DNA of 64,000 bases from Acinetobacter variabilis (GCF_000369625.1 NZ_KB850113.1:1877152-1941151), one strand, 5' to 3'. Counted from the first letter of the stretch, positions 41,234 through 50,627 are shown. Made by a program: numbers and translations. Notes: generated from the letters alone by a model not told the origin.

Positions 41234-42074
41234 GGGCGTGTCCTCATTTGAAGAATTGGTTTTAAATACTTAAAATCCTCCTTTAAGCTCTTTTCATTTC
41301 TATATTTTTTCAATGGCACGTACTCTTCTCACCGATGATATTTGGCAGAAAATTCAAGATACTATGCGATTACACGGTTGTTACTGTTCAAAAAATAGTA
41401 GAAATATCATGGAAGCCATCTTATGGAAACTACGTACGGGTGCGACATGGCGTGATATTCCTCAAGAACTTTGTCCTTGGCAAACTGCTTATAATCGTTT
41501 TAATCGTTGGGCAAGCAAGGGATTGTGGAATAAATTTTTTTTAGATTACGAGGCATTCTGGATCAGGAATGGGTATTCATTGATGGAAGCTACATACGCG
41601 TGCATCAACATGCAAGTGGAGCTCGGAATGGTTTCGAAAGAGCAATTGGACAATCACGTGGTGGACGAACAACAAAAATACATCTTGCAACCGACGCGAA
41701 TGGATTACCGATTGATTTTAAAATCACTGGGGGTGGCGTCCACGACAGTCAAGTTGCAAAACAACTGATTGATATTGTACGCGAGGCAACTTATCTCATT
41801 GCTGACAAGGGGTATGATGCTGAGCACATTAGAATATGTGCCAAGAACAAGAATATGATTCCCATTATTCCATTGAGATCAAACAGTAAGAGATCGAATA
41901 AGGAATTTGATAAATATCTATATAAATTAAGACATTTAGTTGAAAATGCTTTTGCGAGATTAAAACATTTCCGTGCTATTGCAACTCGATTTGATAAACT
42001 AGCACGCAATTATAAATCTATAATCCGTATAGCCTGCATATTTATTTGGTGCAAAGCCAAATGAGGACACGTCC
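41234..42074 (+). mobile_element. IS5-family insertion sequence (IS427-like)
   Basis: This is a complete element of about 841 bases. The terminal inverted repeats are GGGCGTGTCCTCATTTG at 41234 and its near-exact complement ending at 42074, with one mismatch in the first 17 bases. Each end is bordered by TA, within CTAG on both sides, consistent with a short target duplication. It carries one transposase split into two overlapping frames. It sits in a noncoding gap, so no gene is visibly broken. Confidence 0.88.
41313..42064 (+). CDS. IS5-family transposase made by -1 frameshifting
   Basis: The first frame runs from the ATG at 41313 through MARTLLTDDIWQKIQDTMRLHG and GATWRDIPQELCPWQTAYNRFNRWASKGLWNKFF. 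At 41537-41543 the heptamer T_TTT_TTA allows a -1 slip into the second frame. That frame continues LRGILDQEWVFIDGSYIRVHQHASGARNG to the stop at 42062. The fused product has a DDE catalytic set: D in VFIDGSY, D in LIADKGYD, and E in VENAFARLKHFRAIA. Without the slip the first frame ends at 41768. The two-frame layout is known in this IS group. The stop codon lies inside the right inverted repeat. Confidence 0.85.
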
Positions 42075-42209
42075 TAGTTTTATTTATCGTTCTTTATATT
42101 TCAAAATTGCTTTGATACTTCTCAATTTTTTATTAAGTTCTTATACATTCAAGATAAAGAGAGGAACTAGGAAAACTTCATTTCTAGTCCTCACTTCAAT
42201 CTAAAAAAT

Positions 42210-42572
42210 TCAAATAATAGCTTTAGTGTAAGTTTCTTTGTCCATTTCCAGAATTTCAACACAGAGCTGAATCTTTAGCCCTGGCTGCGAGACAATGTGC
42301 TGCTGCATGACCTGAAGTACCAGCTTGGAAATTGCTTGACGAATGTCCAGACTACGACCAGTCAGGAGAGAAACTTTAGCATGCACATAAGCCTGATCTG
42401 TCTTCTGCTCTAGTCCAATCACAAAATCTTGCTGTACAATCGCCCGGCTTTTTAAATCATTCGGGTCATTAATATAACCGGCGTTAAATAAGGCCTGATG
42501 AATTGCCAACATTAAAGGTTGGGTTTCGAGCTGCTGAATATTATCTGAATATTCAAAATGAAGATGAGGCAT
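42210..42572 (-). CDS. 5-carboxymethyl-2-hydroxymuconate delta-isomerase-like protein
   Basis: This is 120 residues from MPHLHFEYSDNIQQL at 42572. The N-terminal Pro after the initiator Met is the catalytic base of the tautomerase superfamily, and MPHxxxEYS is the CHMI signature. The upstream frame to 42668 is unlikely to be translated. CHMI acts in homoprotocatechuate degradation, but no other gene of that pathway is nearby, so the actual substrate is uncertain. Confidence 0.8.
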   Translation of the reverse strand: MPHLHFEYSDNIQQLETQPLMLAIHQALFNAGYINDPNDLKSRAIVQQDFVIGLEQKTDQAYVHAKVSLLTGRSLDIRQAISKLVLQVMQQHIVSQPGLKIQLCVEILEMDKETYTKAII

Positions 42573-42687
42573 AAAGCATAGATCCAGGCATGATATAGTG
42601 ATCAGAAGAGATTGATCTTCGAGTTTGAGGAAGAAGCATAAACCTTCAAACCCGAAGACCGAAAGCACTCATTCGTATAAGAACGTA

Positions 42688-43026
42688 TTAGGCTTTTTTC
42701 ACATATTCAGATTTGAGCTTCATGGCGCCAATGCCATCAATTTTACAGTCAATATCATGTCCATCAGTTGCATCGGGTAATAGACGAATATTTTTGACCT
42801 TAGTCCCGACTTTAACCACTGAAGAAGACCCTTTAATTTTAAGATCCTTAATCAGCGTAACTGTGTCGCCATCAGCCAGCAGATTGCCATGCGCATCCTT
42901 GATGACCACGGGTTCCTCAGTTGCTTCCCCTTCTTTCCACTCATATCCACATTCTGGGCAGATTAACAAGTCACCATCTTCATAGGTATATTCAGACTGG
43001 CATTTTGGGCATTGTGGTAGAGCCAT
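42688..43026 (-). CDS. PhnA/YjdM-family zinc-ribbon protein
   Basis: This is 112 residues from [18 protein letters not shown] at 43026, with GAGGT upstream. An N-terminal zinc ribbon has two CxxC pairs (CPKC and CPEC) at about residues 6-30. The PhnA domain follows ([42 protein letters not shown] ... [22 protein letters not shown]). Despite the historic name, a phosphonate role is not established for this family. It is a single small gene. Confidence 0.9.
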   Translation of the reverse strand: MALPQCPKCQSEYTYEDGDLLICPECGYEWKEGEATEEPVVIKDAHGNLLADGDTVTLIKDLKIKGSSSVVKVGTKVKNIRLLPDATDGHDIDCKIDGIGAMKLKSEYVKKA

Positions 43027-43150
43027 AGCAACCTCGACAAAATAAAAAAATAAAAGAAAAAACAAAAAATTAAAGCTGAATTATAGCATCTTTGGATAGG
43101 TTCATGCTCAAGCTTTAAAAGGATCTCCCGCTCAACTTAATTAACTGAAC

Positions 43151-43597
43151 TTAACCATCCAAAATATGTGGATTGACCAGCCAGGACAAAAGCTGCAATG
43201 ACTCTTGCCAGCTTAAGTAGCATGCAGATGGCGGTACTAGATCCGGATAACCCACCTGAATAATATGCAGGCTGGTGCCTACAGACACTTTTTCAAAGAT
43301 GAGCGTGACTTCAATTTCACCTTTGACTTCAGGTGTAGAAAAGCAATCGGTATAGCGCAGTAGCTGGTTGGGAATAACTTCATGATAGGTGCCATGTAAA
43401 TGATGCTGGGTACCGGTAGCAAAATTGGTCAGGGTGATTTTATAGCTGCCTCCCGGTTTGACTTCGGCATGCTCAACTCTGGCAGTGAAGCCATGCGGTG
43501 CCAGCCATTTTGCAATAGCATCTGGATGAATAAAGGCCCGGTACACCCGTTCCGGTGGCGCACTGAATACGCGATGCATTTTTAGGGTATAACTCAT
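43151..43597 (-). CDS. SRPBCC/AHSA1-family protein
   Basis: This 148-residue protein has the Bet v1-like pocket fold. The N-terminal strand-helix is LKMHRVFSAPPERVYRAFIHPDAIAKWLAPHGF, the signature of the AHSA1/polyketide cyclase group. GGSYKITLTNF and EVTLIFEKV strands follow. It probably binds a hydrophobic ligand or a partner protein; none can be named. It stands alone. Confidence 0.82.
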   Translation of the reverse strand: MSYTLKMHRVFSAPPERVYRAFIHPDAIAKWLAPHGFTARVEHAEVKPGGSYKITLTNFATGTQHHLHGTYHEVIPNQLLRYTDCFSTPEVKGEIEVTLIFEKVSVGTSLHIIQVGYPDLVPPSACYLSWQESLQLLSWLVNPHILDG

Positions 43598-43794
43598 TTC
43601 AGCCTACCTTTTTTTCTTGTTCTTACTGAAAGATTATTTTTATTTATTATTCGGACGGATCATCCTGATTTCGTCGGCCTCAGTATTTAAATAACTGCCC
43701 AACATACTGTACGGCCTAAATATAATTGTTATCTATCCATTTTATAGGATGTATAACAAAAAACTACAGTTGACCCGACCAATACCGCAGGCGA

Positions 43795-43821
43795 TAAAAA
43801 ACCCGGCTTAACCGGGCTTGA
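43795..43821 (-). terminator. Terminator downstream of the RraB-like gene
   Basis: Read on the minus strand, a GCCCGG-TTAAG-CCGGGT hairpin is followed by a T run. It lies 16 bases after the stop at 43837. Confidence 0.75.
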
Positions 43822-43836
43822 ATAAGGAAATTTTGA

Positions 43837-44232
43837 TTAGCTGCTACGCAGTTTGCTTTCGCCCTCTTCCGGGTCGACTTCATCATCATAGACATAGGCC
43901 ATACAGCCCCAGCCGTCATATTCACCCTGAAATTCAGCGGCAATTCTGGTAAACCATTGTTCCAGATCGACAATATTTTCATAGGTAGGCTGCATATAGA
44001 CATGAATAGTAATTGTCCATTCCAGCGTATCGCTCTCCTCATCCTGATATAGGCTTATCTTTTGTTCTTCTTTAAGCAAGTTCAATGCACAGCGGTCAGC
44101 CTGTTCTTCACTATTAAAGGCTATCGAGAATTCAATTTCATGGTCGTCCTGCAGATCATCACCATCCTGATACATTTGCCACAGTACATGACCATTTTCA
44201 TCGTCAGGGAATTTGTCATAATCGCGTGCCAT
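43837..44232 (-). CDS. RraB-family protein (putative RNase E activity regulator)
   Basis: This 131-residue acidic protein starts MARDYDKFPDDENGHVLWQMYQDGDDL, as in the RraB/DUF695-type family. ITIHVYMQPTYENIVDLEQWFTRIAAEFQGEYDGWGCMAYVYDDE closes the conserved domain. In E. coli RraB binds RNase E and alters its cleavage pattern. Transfer of that role here is by family only. It is a single gene ended by a terminator. Confidence 0.82.
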   Translation of the reverse strand: MARDYDKFPDDENGHVLWQMYQDGDDLQDDHEIEFSIAFNSEEQADRCALNLLKEEQKISLYQDEESDTLEWTITIHVYMQPTYENIVDLEQWFTRIAAEFQGEYDGWGCMAYVYDDEVDPEEGESKLRSS

Positions 44233-44468
44233 AGAGATACCCTTATTATGATGTTTTATTATTCGATTCAGCTTAACTTATTTTATTTGAATTATCGAGT
44301 ACAGAATATGAAAAAAAATTAACTTTCTCTAAATAACCAACTGAATTTTATCAATATAAATTTAATAATTTGAGAAAAAAAGCTGCATTTTCATCTAATT
44401 TAAAATACCTACATATCAATCTGCAGATTAAAAAATTTCATCGGTTGATTTGTCTTTTTTAATTGGAG

Positions 44469-45440
44469 TTAGGAAGCGATTACTGCAGATGGCTCAGACA
44501 CTTGATTCTGTCGAAGCTCGAGTAAAATGGCGGCGAATTTAAGCTCTTCCAGACGTAAGTTCAGATAAGACTCCTGAATCATGGCTTGGCTCAAGCTTTG
44601 TCCTTTATAGTTCATCAGGCGATAATCATCTTTTAAGGATTGCAGCATTTCTCCCAGATTATGAGTATTTAACTGGGACAAATAGAATTCTGCCCTGCTA
44701 TTAAATGCCAGACTCAAAATCTCGATGGTGCTCTTGCGACGGTCTTCATCAACATAGTTACAGCTAGCCATCTGCTGCTGTTCTTTGGCCTGCTCAATCT
44801 GTGTTCTGATAGTCAGTAAATGCCGAGCTGCATCAGTATCATTGTAGCCACTAATGAGCTGATCCAGAAGCTGCGTGACCGGCACATCAAAACCATGTTG
44901 ATAGCCCTTGATCTTCTGCTCGAGAGCCTCAACTACTTCTTGCAGTCGCTGCTGTTCTTTGGCCTGCTGATAATAAGCCTGTAAAGCTTTTCGGGCCTGC
45001 TGCTCAATATCAGCTTCGGCCTGAGCCTGTAAACTCTGTAAATATGCTTTGACCTGAGCGATATAGGCTTTGAGATCATCCAGCATGATGGAAGCATCAA
45101 GCTTGGTTACTTCTACGAAATTTTCAGCCTGCAAACTGCGGTTAATAATGTACTGCTCGATGTCACAGATATCCTGATATTTTTTATATTTATTCAGTTC
45201 AGTTCTGGCGCTCCCCAACTGCATCCGTAGCTGGGTCATTTCATAATTTAATTCATCAACTTGTGTTTCATAATCAGCTAATTTACTGCGTGAATGATCC
45301 AGATTTTCCTGTAGAGACCGAATATTGTTTCTTGATAATTTCAGGCTATTGAATACCCCTAGTAATACAATGATTAAAACACTTGCGAGAACAAAGAGCG
45401 CGCCACTTAGCATCATCCTGTCCCTTACCCCTTGCACCAT
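44469..45440 (-). CDS. Hypothetical coiled-coil membrane protein
   Basis: The protein is 323 residues. One N-terminal membrane helix lies at about residues 11-32 (MLSGALFVLASVLIIVLLGVF). Long heptad-rich coiled coils follow (NIRSLQENLDHSRSKLADYETQVDELNYEMTQLRMQLGSARTELNKYKK; QARKALQAYYQQAKEQQRLQEVVEALEQKIKGY). The coiled-coil part is probably cytoplasmic or periplasmic and oligomeric. The domain order resembles RmuC-type proteins but no nuclease motif is seen. The function is unknown. Confidence 0.78.
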   Translation of the reverse strand: MVQGVRDRMMLSGALFVLASVLIIVLLGVFNSLKLSRNNIRSLQENLDHSRSKLADYETQVDELNYEMTQLRMQLGSARTELNKYKKYQDICDIEQYIINRSLQAENFVEVTKLDASIMLDDLKAYIAQVKAYLQSLQAQAEADIEQQARKALQAYYQQAKEQQRLQEVVEALEQKIKGYQHGFDVPVTQLLDQLISGYNDTDAARHLLTIRTQIEQAKEQQQMASCNYVDEDRRKSTIEILSLAFNSRAEFYLSQLNTHNLGEMLQSLKDDYRLMNYKGQSLSQAMIQESYLNLRLEELKFAAILLELRQNQVSEPSAVIAS

Positions 45441-45982
45441 ATATAGGCACTAAAAAATTAAAAATTTATGATGTTTTAAAGTTATTCTGCATAATTTAAT
45501 GATGAGAATCAAAGATAAAAATTGACCATAAATATTTAATATATTTGATCTTTTAAATGATCTTTCACCTATAAAACCTTAATATTTTTATGCCTATCAA
45601 TTTACTTAACATGAATCTGTTGGTGATAAGCGATTAGAGTGGTTTTTATTTTTATATCAAAAGTTATAAGATCGAATTTCGGATAGGCTGAAAATCTTGA
45701 GAAAAACCTAATAAAAATAGACAGATCAAACAGTTAAACTAAAGATAAAGTGATAAATCCCCCTTAAATGATTCCTGCAATGTTTTCTGGTACACATTTT
45801 TTATTTCAAAAATTCATTACTTGATAAGACATGATTCAGAACATAATTTTTCTAGAAAACTGTTTAAATTCAACTCCATAATTTTCCGATGATTGAAATA
45901 AATTCTAACATTTCTGTTGCAGCTTACTGAAATTCAAATATTTATCAGAATCTATATTCATTTTTTGAATGGTTAAGTCTCA
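45441..45982. other. AT-rich intergenic region
   Basis: About 540 bases lie between the coiled-coil gene and the pseudouridine synthase. No coding frame or RNA gene was recognised. Confidence 0.5.
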
Positions 45983-46648
45983 CTAAAATGGCGCAGGTGC
46001 AAGAATCTCAACTTTATGACCACTCAAGGGTTGAGTAAAAGTCAGTTCACTGGCATGCAAGGCCATGCGATTAAGAGCACTACGCGTTGGTTCCGGATGA
46101 TAAATTTTATCGCCCGTAATCGGATGACCGATATGCAGCATGTGGACTCTGAGCTGATGTGAACGTCCGGTAATTGGCGTCAGTAATACCCGGCTGATGT
46201 CTTGCTCAGGCAGATATTCCAGCCGTTGATAGAGTGTTTTGGCAGCTTTACCCAGTTCAAAATGTACCATTTGCCGTGGGCGATTTTCCCAGTCAGTAAT
46301 TAAAGGCACATCGACACTGCCCTCGGTCTGAATCTCTCCCTGTACCAGCGCAATATAGTGCTTGCTGACTGTACGTGCCTGGAACATTTTACTGACCGCC
46401 ACTTCGGCTTCGCGATGTTTGGCAAACATCAGTATTCCGGACGTCGCCATATCCAGACGATGGGTAATTTTGGCATTCGGATAACGCTCTAGTACCCGTA
46501 GATAAGCACTGTCATGATGCTCAGGCAAACGTCCCGGAACAGACAACAAACCAGCCGGCTTCTCAATGACGACTAGATCATCATCTTCATACAGAATATG
46601 CAATGGGTCTTGAGGCGGCGCGTAGACAAAGTTGTCGTTAATAGGCAT
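45983..46648 (-). CDS. RluA-family pseudouridine synthase
   Basis: This is about 221 residues from MPINDNFVYAPPQDPLHILYEDDDLVVIEKPAG. The catalytic block is ITHRLDMATSGILMFAK, with the nucleophilic aspartate in HRLD. GRSHQLRVHMLHIGHPITGDKIY is the second family motif. There is no S4 domain, as in RluA, which modifies both 23S rRNA and tRNA in E. coli; the short length and sequence support RluA more than RluC/D. An upstream extension to 46687 is possible but has no better ribosome-binding site. Confidence 0.88.
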   Translation of the reverse strand: MPINDNFVYAPPQDPLHILYEDDDLVVIEKPAGLLSVPGRLPEHHDSAYLRVLERYPNAKITHRLDMATSGILMFAKHREAEVAVSKMFQARTVSKHYIALVQGEIQTEGSVDVPLITDWENRPRQMVHFELGKAAKTLYQRLEYLPEQDISRVLLTPITGRSHQLRVHMLHIGHPITGDKIYHPEPTRSALNRMALHASELTFTQPLSGHKVEILAPAPF

Positions 46649-46735
46649 GTGCTGTAAGCATTCAGGAGAAAACGCGCAAAATAACAATGTCAGGGAATAC
46701 TGTCAATCCAGCCCTGTTATAGAATCAATGCCCGA

Positions 46736-47191
46736 CTAAGCTTTGGACGCTGCACTGATGGGAGATACTGAATGACCTGACTGATACTGGGTTTTCAGGC
46801 TGTCGAGATCTTCATTTAAGAATGTCATAAGATATTGCTGAACCTGTGACATAGTCAGACTGCGAAATGACACATAGTCTTTGTTTTTCAGGCTAAACAG
46901 TCCCAGAATTTTATGCTGAGCTTCGACTTCAATATCACTTTCCAGCCTGAACTCAAGCTGACCTGAGGGCGCCAGTTCATTTAGCGTGATCTGGATCGAC
47001 TGTTCAGTATCGGAATCTGTTACGGTAAAAGTGGTAATGGCGGCTTGCATCTGTAATTGTAAAATCCGTAACTGTTGCCAATTGATGGACTTAAAAGTAG
47101 AGAGAATTTCTTCTGCCGATAAGCTGCCTAGCTGCTCTGCTTCGTCTTCTTCCTGATGCGGATAACTGATTTCTAATTCATATTTTTTCAT
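46736..47191 (-). CDS. Hypothetical protein, 151 aa
   Basis: This is an acidic soluble protein starting MKKYELEISYPHQEEDEAEQLGSLSAEEILSTFKSINW at 47191, with AAAGGGG upstream. Alternating strands in the middle (TIFTVTDSDTEQ-type, IQITLNELAPSGQLEFRLESDIE) and helices at both ends suggest a small alpha/beta fold. No family is recognised. A longer frame to 47278 lacks a ribosome-binding site. Confidence 0.7.
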   Translation of the reverse strand: MKKYELEISYPHQEEDEAEQLGSLSAEEILSTFKSINWQQLRILQLQMQAAITTFTVTDSDTEQSIQITLNELAPSGQLEFRLESDIEVEAQHKILGLFSLKNKDYVSFRSLTMSQVQQYLMTFLNEDLDSLKTQYQSGHSVSPISAASKA

Positions 47192-47936
47192 GAGACGTGC
47201 CCCTTTCTTATATGTAAAATTATCATAGCATTCTGTTTTATTTTTCAAGGATATAATTTGTGAGCAAATATTAAACATATTATATTTTAAATTATTTATA
47301 TCAAATACTTATAAACAACCGGTGACATTAGAATAGTATTTAAATAAAGGATAATTGAAAGCAATAGGCTACAAATAAAATAGATTAGATATGTGATTTT
47401 AATAGTATTTGATTGAATCTCAAATGAATTTAAAGCTATTTGAGGAAGAAGATAAGTGACTGGGTAAGGAAAGTATTAAGCAGTTTGGAGGAGAAGATTT
47501 ATTATTAGAAGAGAAAATTTTGAGGGTGTTGGGAAAACATCTTGATGGTTTACTTCAACTATCACTCTTTGTAAGAAATGATCTTATAGCCTATAAACTT
47601 TTGGTCTATAGCGTCCTAAGCCGAATCGAGACCTTTTGGGTTCGTACTGCACTCGCGTTTTGCGCCACTCACAGCATGCTACTCTTTTCGATCCCATCAC
47701 ACCCTTGAGATATATAGTAGCCAAGCTGCGGTAAAATTAATTTCCTAAGATTTTTTAATTTTCCCAGTTTTTGAAAATATTTTTCTTAGAATATATTTAT
47801 AGAAGAATTTTTTATCTTTTAGCTCAAAATAAAGATCTTTTATTGCGGAAAGAGCAGAATTACTGGAATTTATCTTCACTTAAAACTTCATTCTGCTCTA
47901 AATTTTTCAAACCGCTAAGTTCAGTTTTCCAGCCAT
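47192..47936. other. Intergenic region with a patch of unusual composition
   Basis: This 745-base gap is AT-rich except at about 47575-47715, where the base composition is close to balanced and the sequence reads freely in short frames on both strands. A 62-codon frame at 47520-47708 and a 37-codon minus-strand frame are not convincing genes. The patch may be a remnant of mobile DNA or an RNA gene. Confidence 0.4.
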
Positions 47937-48650
47937 TTAATCAGCCAGATAATAATCCACTGTAGAAACCACACGAACTTTCTTTAGATAAGGCGTATTG
48001 CTGTCACGGTCTTCAATGCTAAACAGACCTTGATTGGCTGTCTTGATTTTCCCGAGACGGCTTTGAGAATCTGCTGCAAACTTTTCTGCCACACTGCGGG
48101 CATTTTGTGTGGCCTCTTCAATCATCGCCGGTTTGATGTCATTCAGTTTGGTAAAAATATATTCCGTTCTTTGCCCGGAATCATCACCACCAAAAGCAAT
48201 ACCTTTTTTACCGAGAGCGACCAGACGGGTTTGCGCTGCACGGACTGCATCAATATTGTGGGTATAAACCGTAATGGTCTGATGCGCGGTATAACGTAGC
48301 GCGACATTGGCATCACCGCCGTATTGCTGGGCGTATTTATCTGTAGTGACTGGAGAACCTGTGGTAATTTCTTCTGCCTTAAAACCTTCGCCTTTTAAGA
48401 ACGCCTGAATTTGTTGGGTTTGCAGCTCCATGGTGTCATACAGTTCTGTCAGATCCTGACTACCGCCACTAAAACGGATGGGCCAGACTGCGACATCGGC
48501 TTTCACTTCACGTTCCGACAGCCCTTTTACGGAAACAATCCGTTCATATTGTTTAATCTTGACCGCACTATTGCCCAGAATGAATCCGGCAATAATCATT
48601 CCCAAGCCGATCAATGCACCTAAAATTAAGGCAGGTTTAAACTGATTCAT
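47937..48650 (-). CDS. SIMPL domain-containing periplasmic protein
   Basis: This 237-residue protein has an N-terminal membrane/signal helix (ALILGALIGLGMIIAGFILGNSAV) and then a SIMPL/DUF541 domain. The domain starts with the RIVSVKGLSEREVKADVAVWPIRF block and ends with VRVVSTVDYYL. The family includes YggE-type proteins linked to oxidative-stress tolerance and forms oligomeric rings in some members. The helix is probably retained as an anchor facing the periplasm. It is a single gene. Confidence 0.87.
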   Translation of the reverse strand: MNQFKPALILGALIGLGMIIAGFILGNSAVKIKQYERIVSVKGLSEREVKADVAVWPIRFSGGSQDLTELYDTMELQTQQIQAFLKGEGFKAEEITTGSPVTTDKYAQQYGGDANVALRYTAHQTITVYTHNIDAVRAAQTRLVALGKKGIAFGGDDSGQRTEYIFTKLNDIKPAMIEEATQNARSVAEKFAADSQSRLGKIKTANQGLFSIEDRDSNTPYLKKVRVVSTVDYYLAD

Positions 48651-48776
48651 TGAGCCGAACTCCTTTTCTATATTATTTATTCTGTTTCGAGTATTTTAAG
48701 CGTTTAAACTGCTCTGTGTAATGCTAATGCGACTATCAATTTTATTTATTCTTGAAACCTGAGAAAGTTTTGTCTC

Positions 48777-49025
48777 CTAACTTTTCCCAATTAAATATAT
48801 GGCTATCAGCGGAACCAGATTGAATAGGAGTATTCCGATTTTATAGAGGGCCATGCCGCCATAATGAACGGCATCAAAAGTCGAATCTGAAAGCTAAAAC
48901 CATCGACTATGCAATCGTTGTACCCAGTCTCGTAAAAAGACAATGAGCAAGAACCAGAGCATTAAAATGCTGTAATTCAAAGCCAATGTATAAAGTAAAA
49001 ACCGACACCAGAAATCGAGGTCCAT
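48777..49025 (-). pseudogene. DUF6868-type small membrane protein with an internal TAG
   Basis: From the ATG at 49025 (AGGGA upstream) the frame reads MDLDFWCRFLLYTLALNYSI and onward to HSRWF. It then meets TAG at 48894-48896 (codon 44) and continues without frame change as LSDSTFDAVHYGGMALYKIGILLFNLVPLIAIYLIGKS. The whole 82-residue unit matches the two-helix DUF6868 family. The sense codon at this place was probably CAG. Without readthrough only the first membrane helix is made, so the gene is probably inactive. Confidence 0.75.
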
Positions 49026-49174
49026 AGTGATTCCCTGCCTGTAGAGCCATCTATCATTAAGTTAACAGATTGATCAAATCTTCAGGAACTACTGATTTGT
49101 ATCTGTGATCTAAAGGGAAATGGTTTAAATATTTTGAGCTAAAAGTTTCAGTTTTGACTTCCAGCGATCACTTT

Positions 49175-49444
49175 TTAGCGTACAAACAGATGACGGGTAT
49201 GATGATTGATATAGGCATTTAAGCCATCACCATACTGGGCCAGCTGTTTCATATTTTCCACATGCTGATAGCCCGCACTGCTATAGCTATACGTATACAC
49301 TTTCGAGGTTTTCTTGAATTGAACCCGAATGAACTCATTGCCAATCTCATAATTGGCCACACCCGAGTCATGATTGAGATCAAGATAATGTTGCAATTGA
49401 GCAGCCCTAAAAAATGATAAATCTATAATTTTATATGAGGTCAA
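49175..49444 (-). CDS. Hypothetical protein, up to 89 aa (KTSC-like)
   Basis: This small basic protein has a strand-rich core EIGNEFIRVQFKKTSKVYTYSYSSAGYQHVENMKQLAQYGDGLNAYIN, reminiscent of the KTSC domain. The only start upstream of the core is a TTG at 49444 with no clear ribosome-binding site, so the N-terminus is uncertain. It has no membrane segment. The function is unknown. Confidence 0.55.
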   Translation of the reverse strand: MTSYKIIDLSFFRAAQLQHYLDLNHDSGVANYEIGNEFIRVQFKKTSKVYTYSYSSAGYQHVENMKQLAQYGDGLNAYINHHTRHLFVR

Positions 49445-49474
49445 ACTGACCGATTTTCAAACAAAATAAATAGT

Positions 49475-49499
49475 AAAACCCACTGTATAGCGGGTTTTA
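49475..49499. terminator. Rho-independent terminator
   Basis: AAAACCC / GGGTTTT arms surround a short loop downstream of the 68-residue gene on the minus strand. Confidence 0.65.
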
Positions 49500-49525
49500 A
49501 ATGATGCCCAATATGTCTATAAATC

Positions 49526-49732
49526 TCATTCTGTACAGCACTTATGACAGCCCTCTACTTTTTCCCTCGGCCAATTCATTCTTGCCCGTTTATAAGCCAG
49601 ATCATAATTAGCAAAATATCCAATCAGAATCTGGTTATCAAATTCTGGCAGGTCTTCACAGCCTCGTGTTGCGTTATGAATATAGTGCACGCCTTGAGCA
49701 GACTCTTGTTCATCTACAATAAATTTAATCAT
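49526..49732 (-). CDS. Small hypothetical protein, 68 aa
   Basis: This is a soluble frame beginning MIKFIVDEQESAQGVHYIHNATRGCEDLPEF and ending CHKCCTE. AGGGGAA lies upstream of the ATG and a terminator downstream. The terminal C-x2-CC and a single internal Cys could bind metal, but no known motif is complete. No family is recognised. Confidence 0.7.
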   Translation of the reverse strand: MIKFIVDEQESAQGVHYIHNATRGCEDLPEFDNQILIGYFANYDLAYKRARMNWPREKVEGCHKCCTE

Positions 49733-49928
49733 TTACAGTTCCCCTAATATTGTTTTTATAAAGTTCAACCACAAATAAAACCATACAGAAATTATGTCTT
49801 TTGCAATTCCATAATAAAATTATGTCTTTATTGAATAAAAATCAAGCAATTTCATAAACAAGATAAGGACCTTTCTTTAAGCAAATATTTCATTAAGAAT
49901 GAGTGATAAATATTTATTTATCTGACTT

Positions 49929-50507
49929 TTATAAGGCGGAATTTTCTAGCTTGTTTTTCTTTTTTAGACGTATCCAGCGAATTGCCATTATGGCTAGCAT
50001 TACAACCAGCAAGGTAGCTAGCACTGGCAAAAGCAATGACAGGATGGATAACAGAATAGCCCCGATCCACTCTCCGGTTGAGAGTACGGGATTCGCAACA
50101 CCGCCCGTGGTGGCAGTTGATAGTCCGCGTGCTGCAACACTGCTCATTTGCACAGCCCCAGCTGTTCCGCCACCGACAATAATCGCTGCGGCCCAAGCTG
50201 CAAACTGAGACATTTTTCCACTGCTGGCAGCCATCGTTATCAAGGTTCCGGCCAGCATGGCTGCAGGCGTTGCAATCGTATCGATGGCATTGTCCACCCA
50301 GGGAATATAATACGCAGCGATTTCACAGAGGGTCGCGATGGCTAAAGCCAGACAAACTGCCGGCATGGCCAGCCATTCAAAACCGGTCATCGGTTCAAAC
50401 CAGCCCATCAATGCAGCAATACTCATCACCATTAAAGGCACAAAAACACGGAAACCACAGGCTGCACTCAAGCCGATACCGATACATAAACCGAGGATTG
50501 TTTCCAT
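49929..50507 (-). CDS. DUF4126 domain-containing membrane protein
   Basis: This 192-residue inner-membrane protein has about five helices. The N-terminus ETILGLCIGIGLSAACGFRVFVPLMVMSIAA and the middle WVDNAIDTIATPAAMLAGTLITMAA are typical of DUF4126. The C-terminus is short and basic (RLKKKNKLENSAL). Its transport or enzymatic role is unknown. It is upstream of nothing on its strand and ends without an obvious terminator. Confidence 0.87.
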   Translation of the reverse strand: METILGLCIGIGLSAACGFRVFVPLMVMSIAALMGWFEPMTGFEWLAMPAVCLALAIATLCEIAAYYIPWVDNAIDTIATPAAMLAGTLITMAASSGKMSQFAAWAAAIIVGGGTAGAVQMSSVAARGLSTATTGGVANPVLSTGEWIGAILLSILSLLLPVLATLLVVMLAIMAIRWIRLKKKNKLENSAL

Positions 50508-50560
50508 GCTGCTTATCCTTGAGATTTAAGCCATTTTTATGATGTAAATTATACGCTAAC

Positions 50561-50590
50561 AAAAAAGCCCTATCGGGTGATAGGGCTTTT
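50561..50590. terminator. Rho-independent terminator
   Basis: AAAAAAGCCCTATC / GATAGGGCTTTT surround a GGGT loop, just past the small zinc-ribbon gene on the minus strand. Confidence 0.85.
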
Positions 50591-50627
50591 ATTTAAAACA
50601 GGATCTTCTGTTTTGAATATCGTGTGC

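Noticed and set aside
42210..42572. Aromatic catabolism cluster based on the CHMI-like gene
   Set aside because: No other homoprotocatechuate-pathway gene is nearby; a single family member does not make a pathway.
45497..45520. Fur-box-like sequence upstream of the coiled-coil gene
   Set aside because: Only a partial TGAT-GAATCA match is present, far below the 7-1-7 consensus, and no iron-related gene is adjacent.
47520..47708. Open frame of 62 codons in the gap before the SIMPL gene
   Set aside because: It starts with TTG, has no ribosome-binding site and shows no recognisable family; an overlapping short frame exists on the other strand, so coding is unproven.
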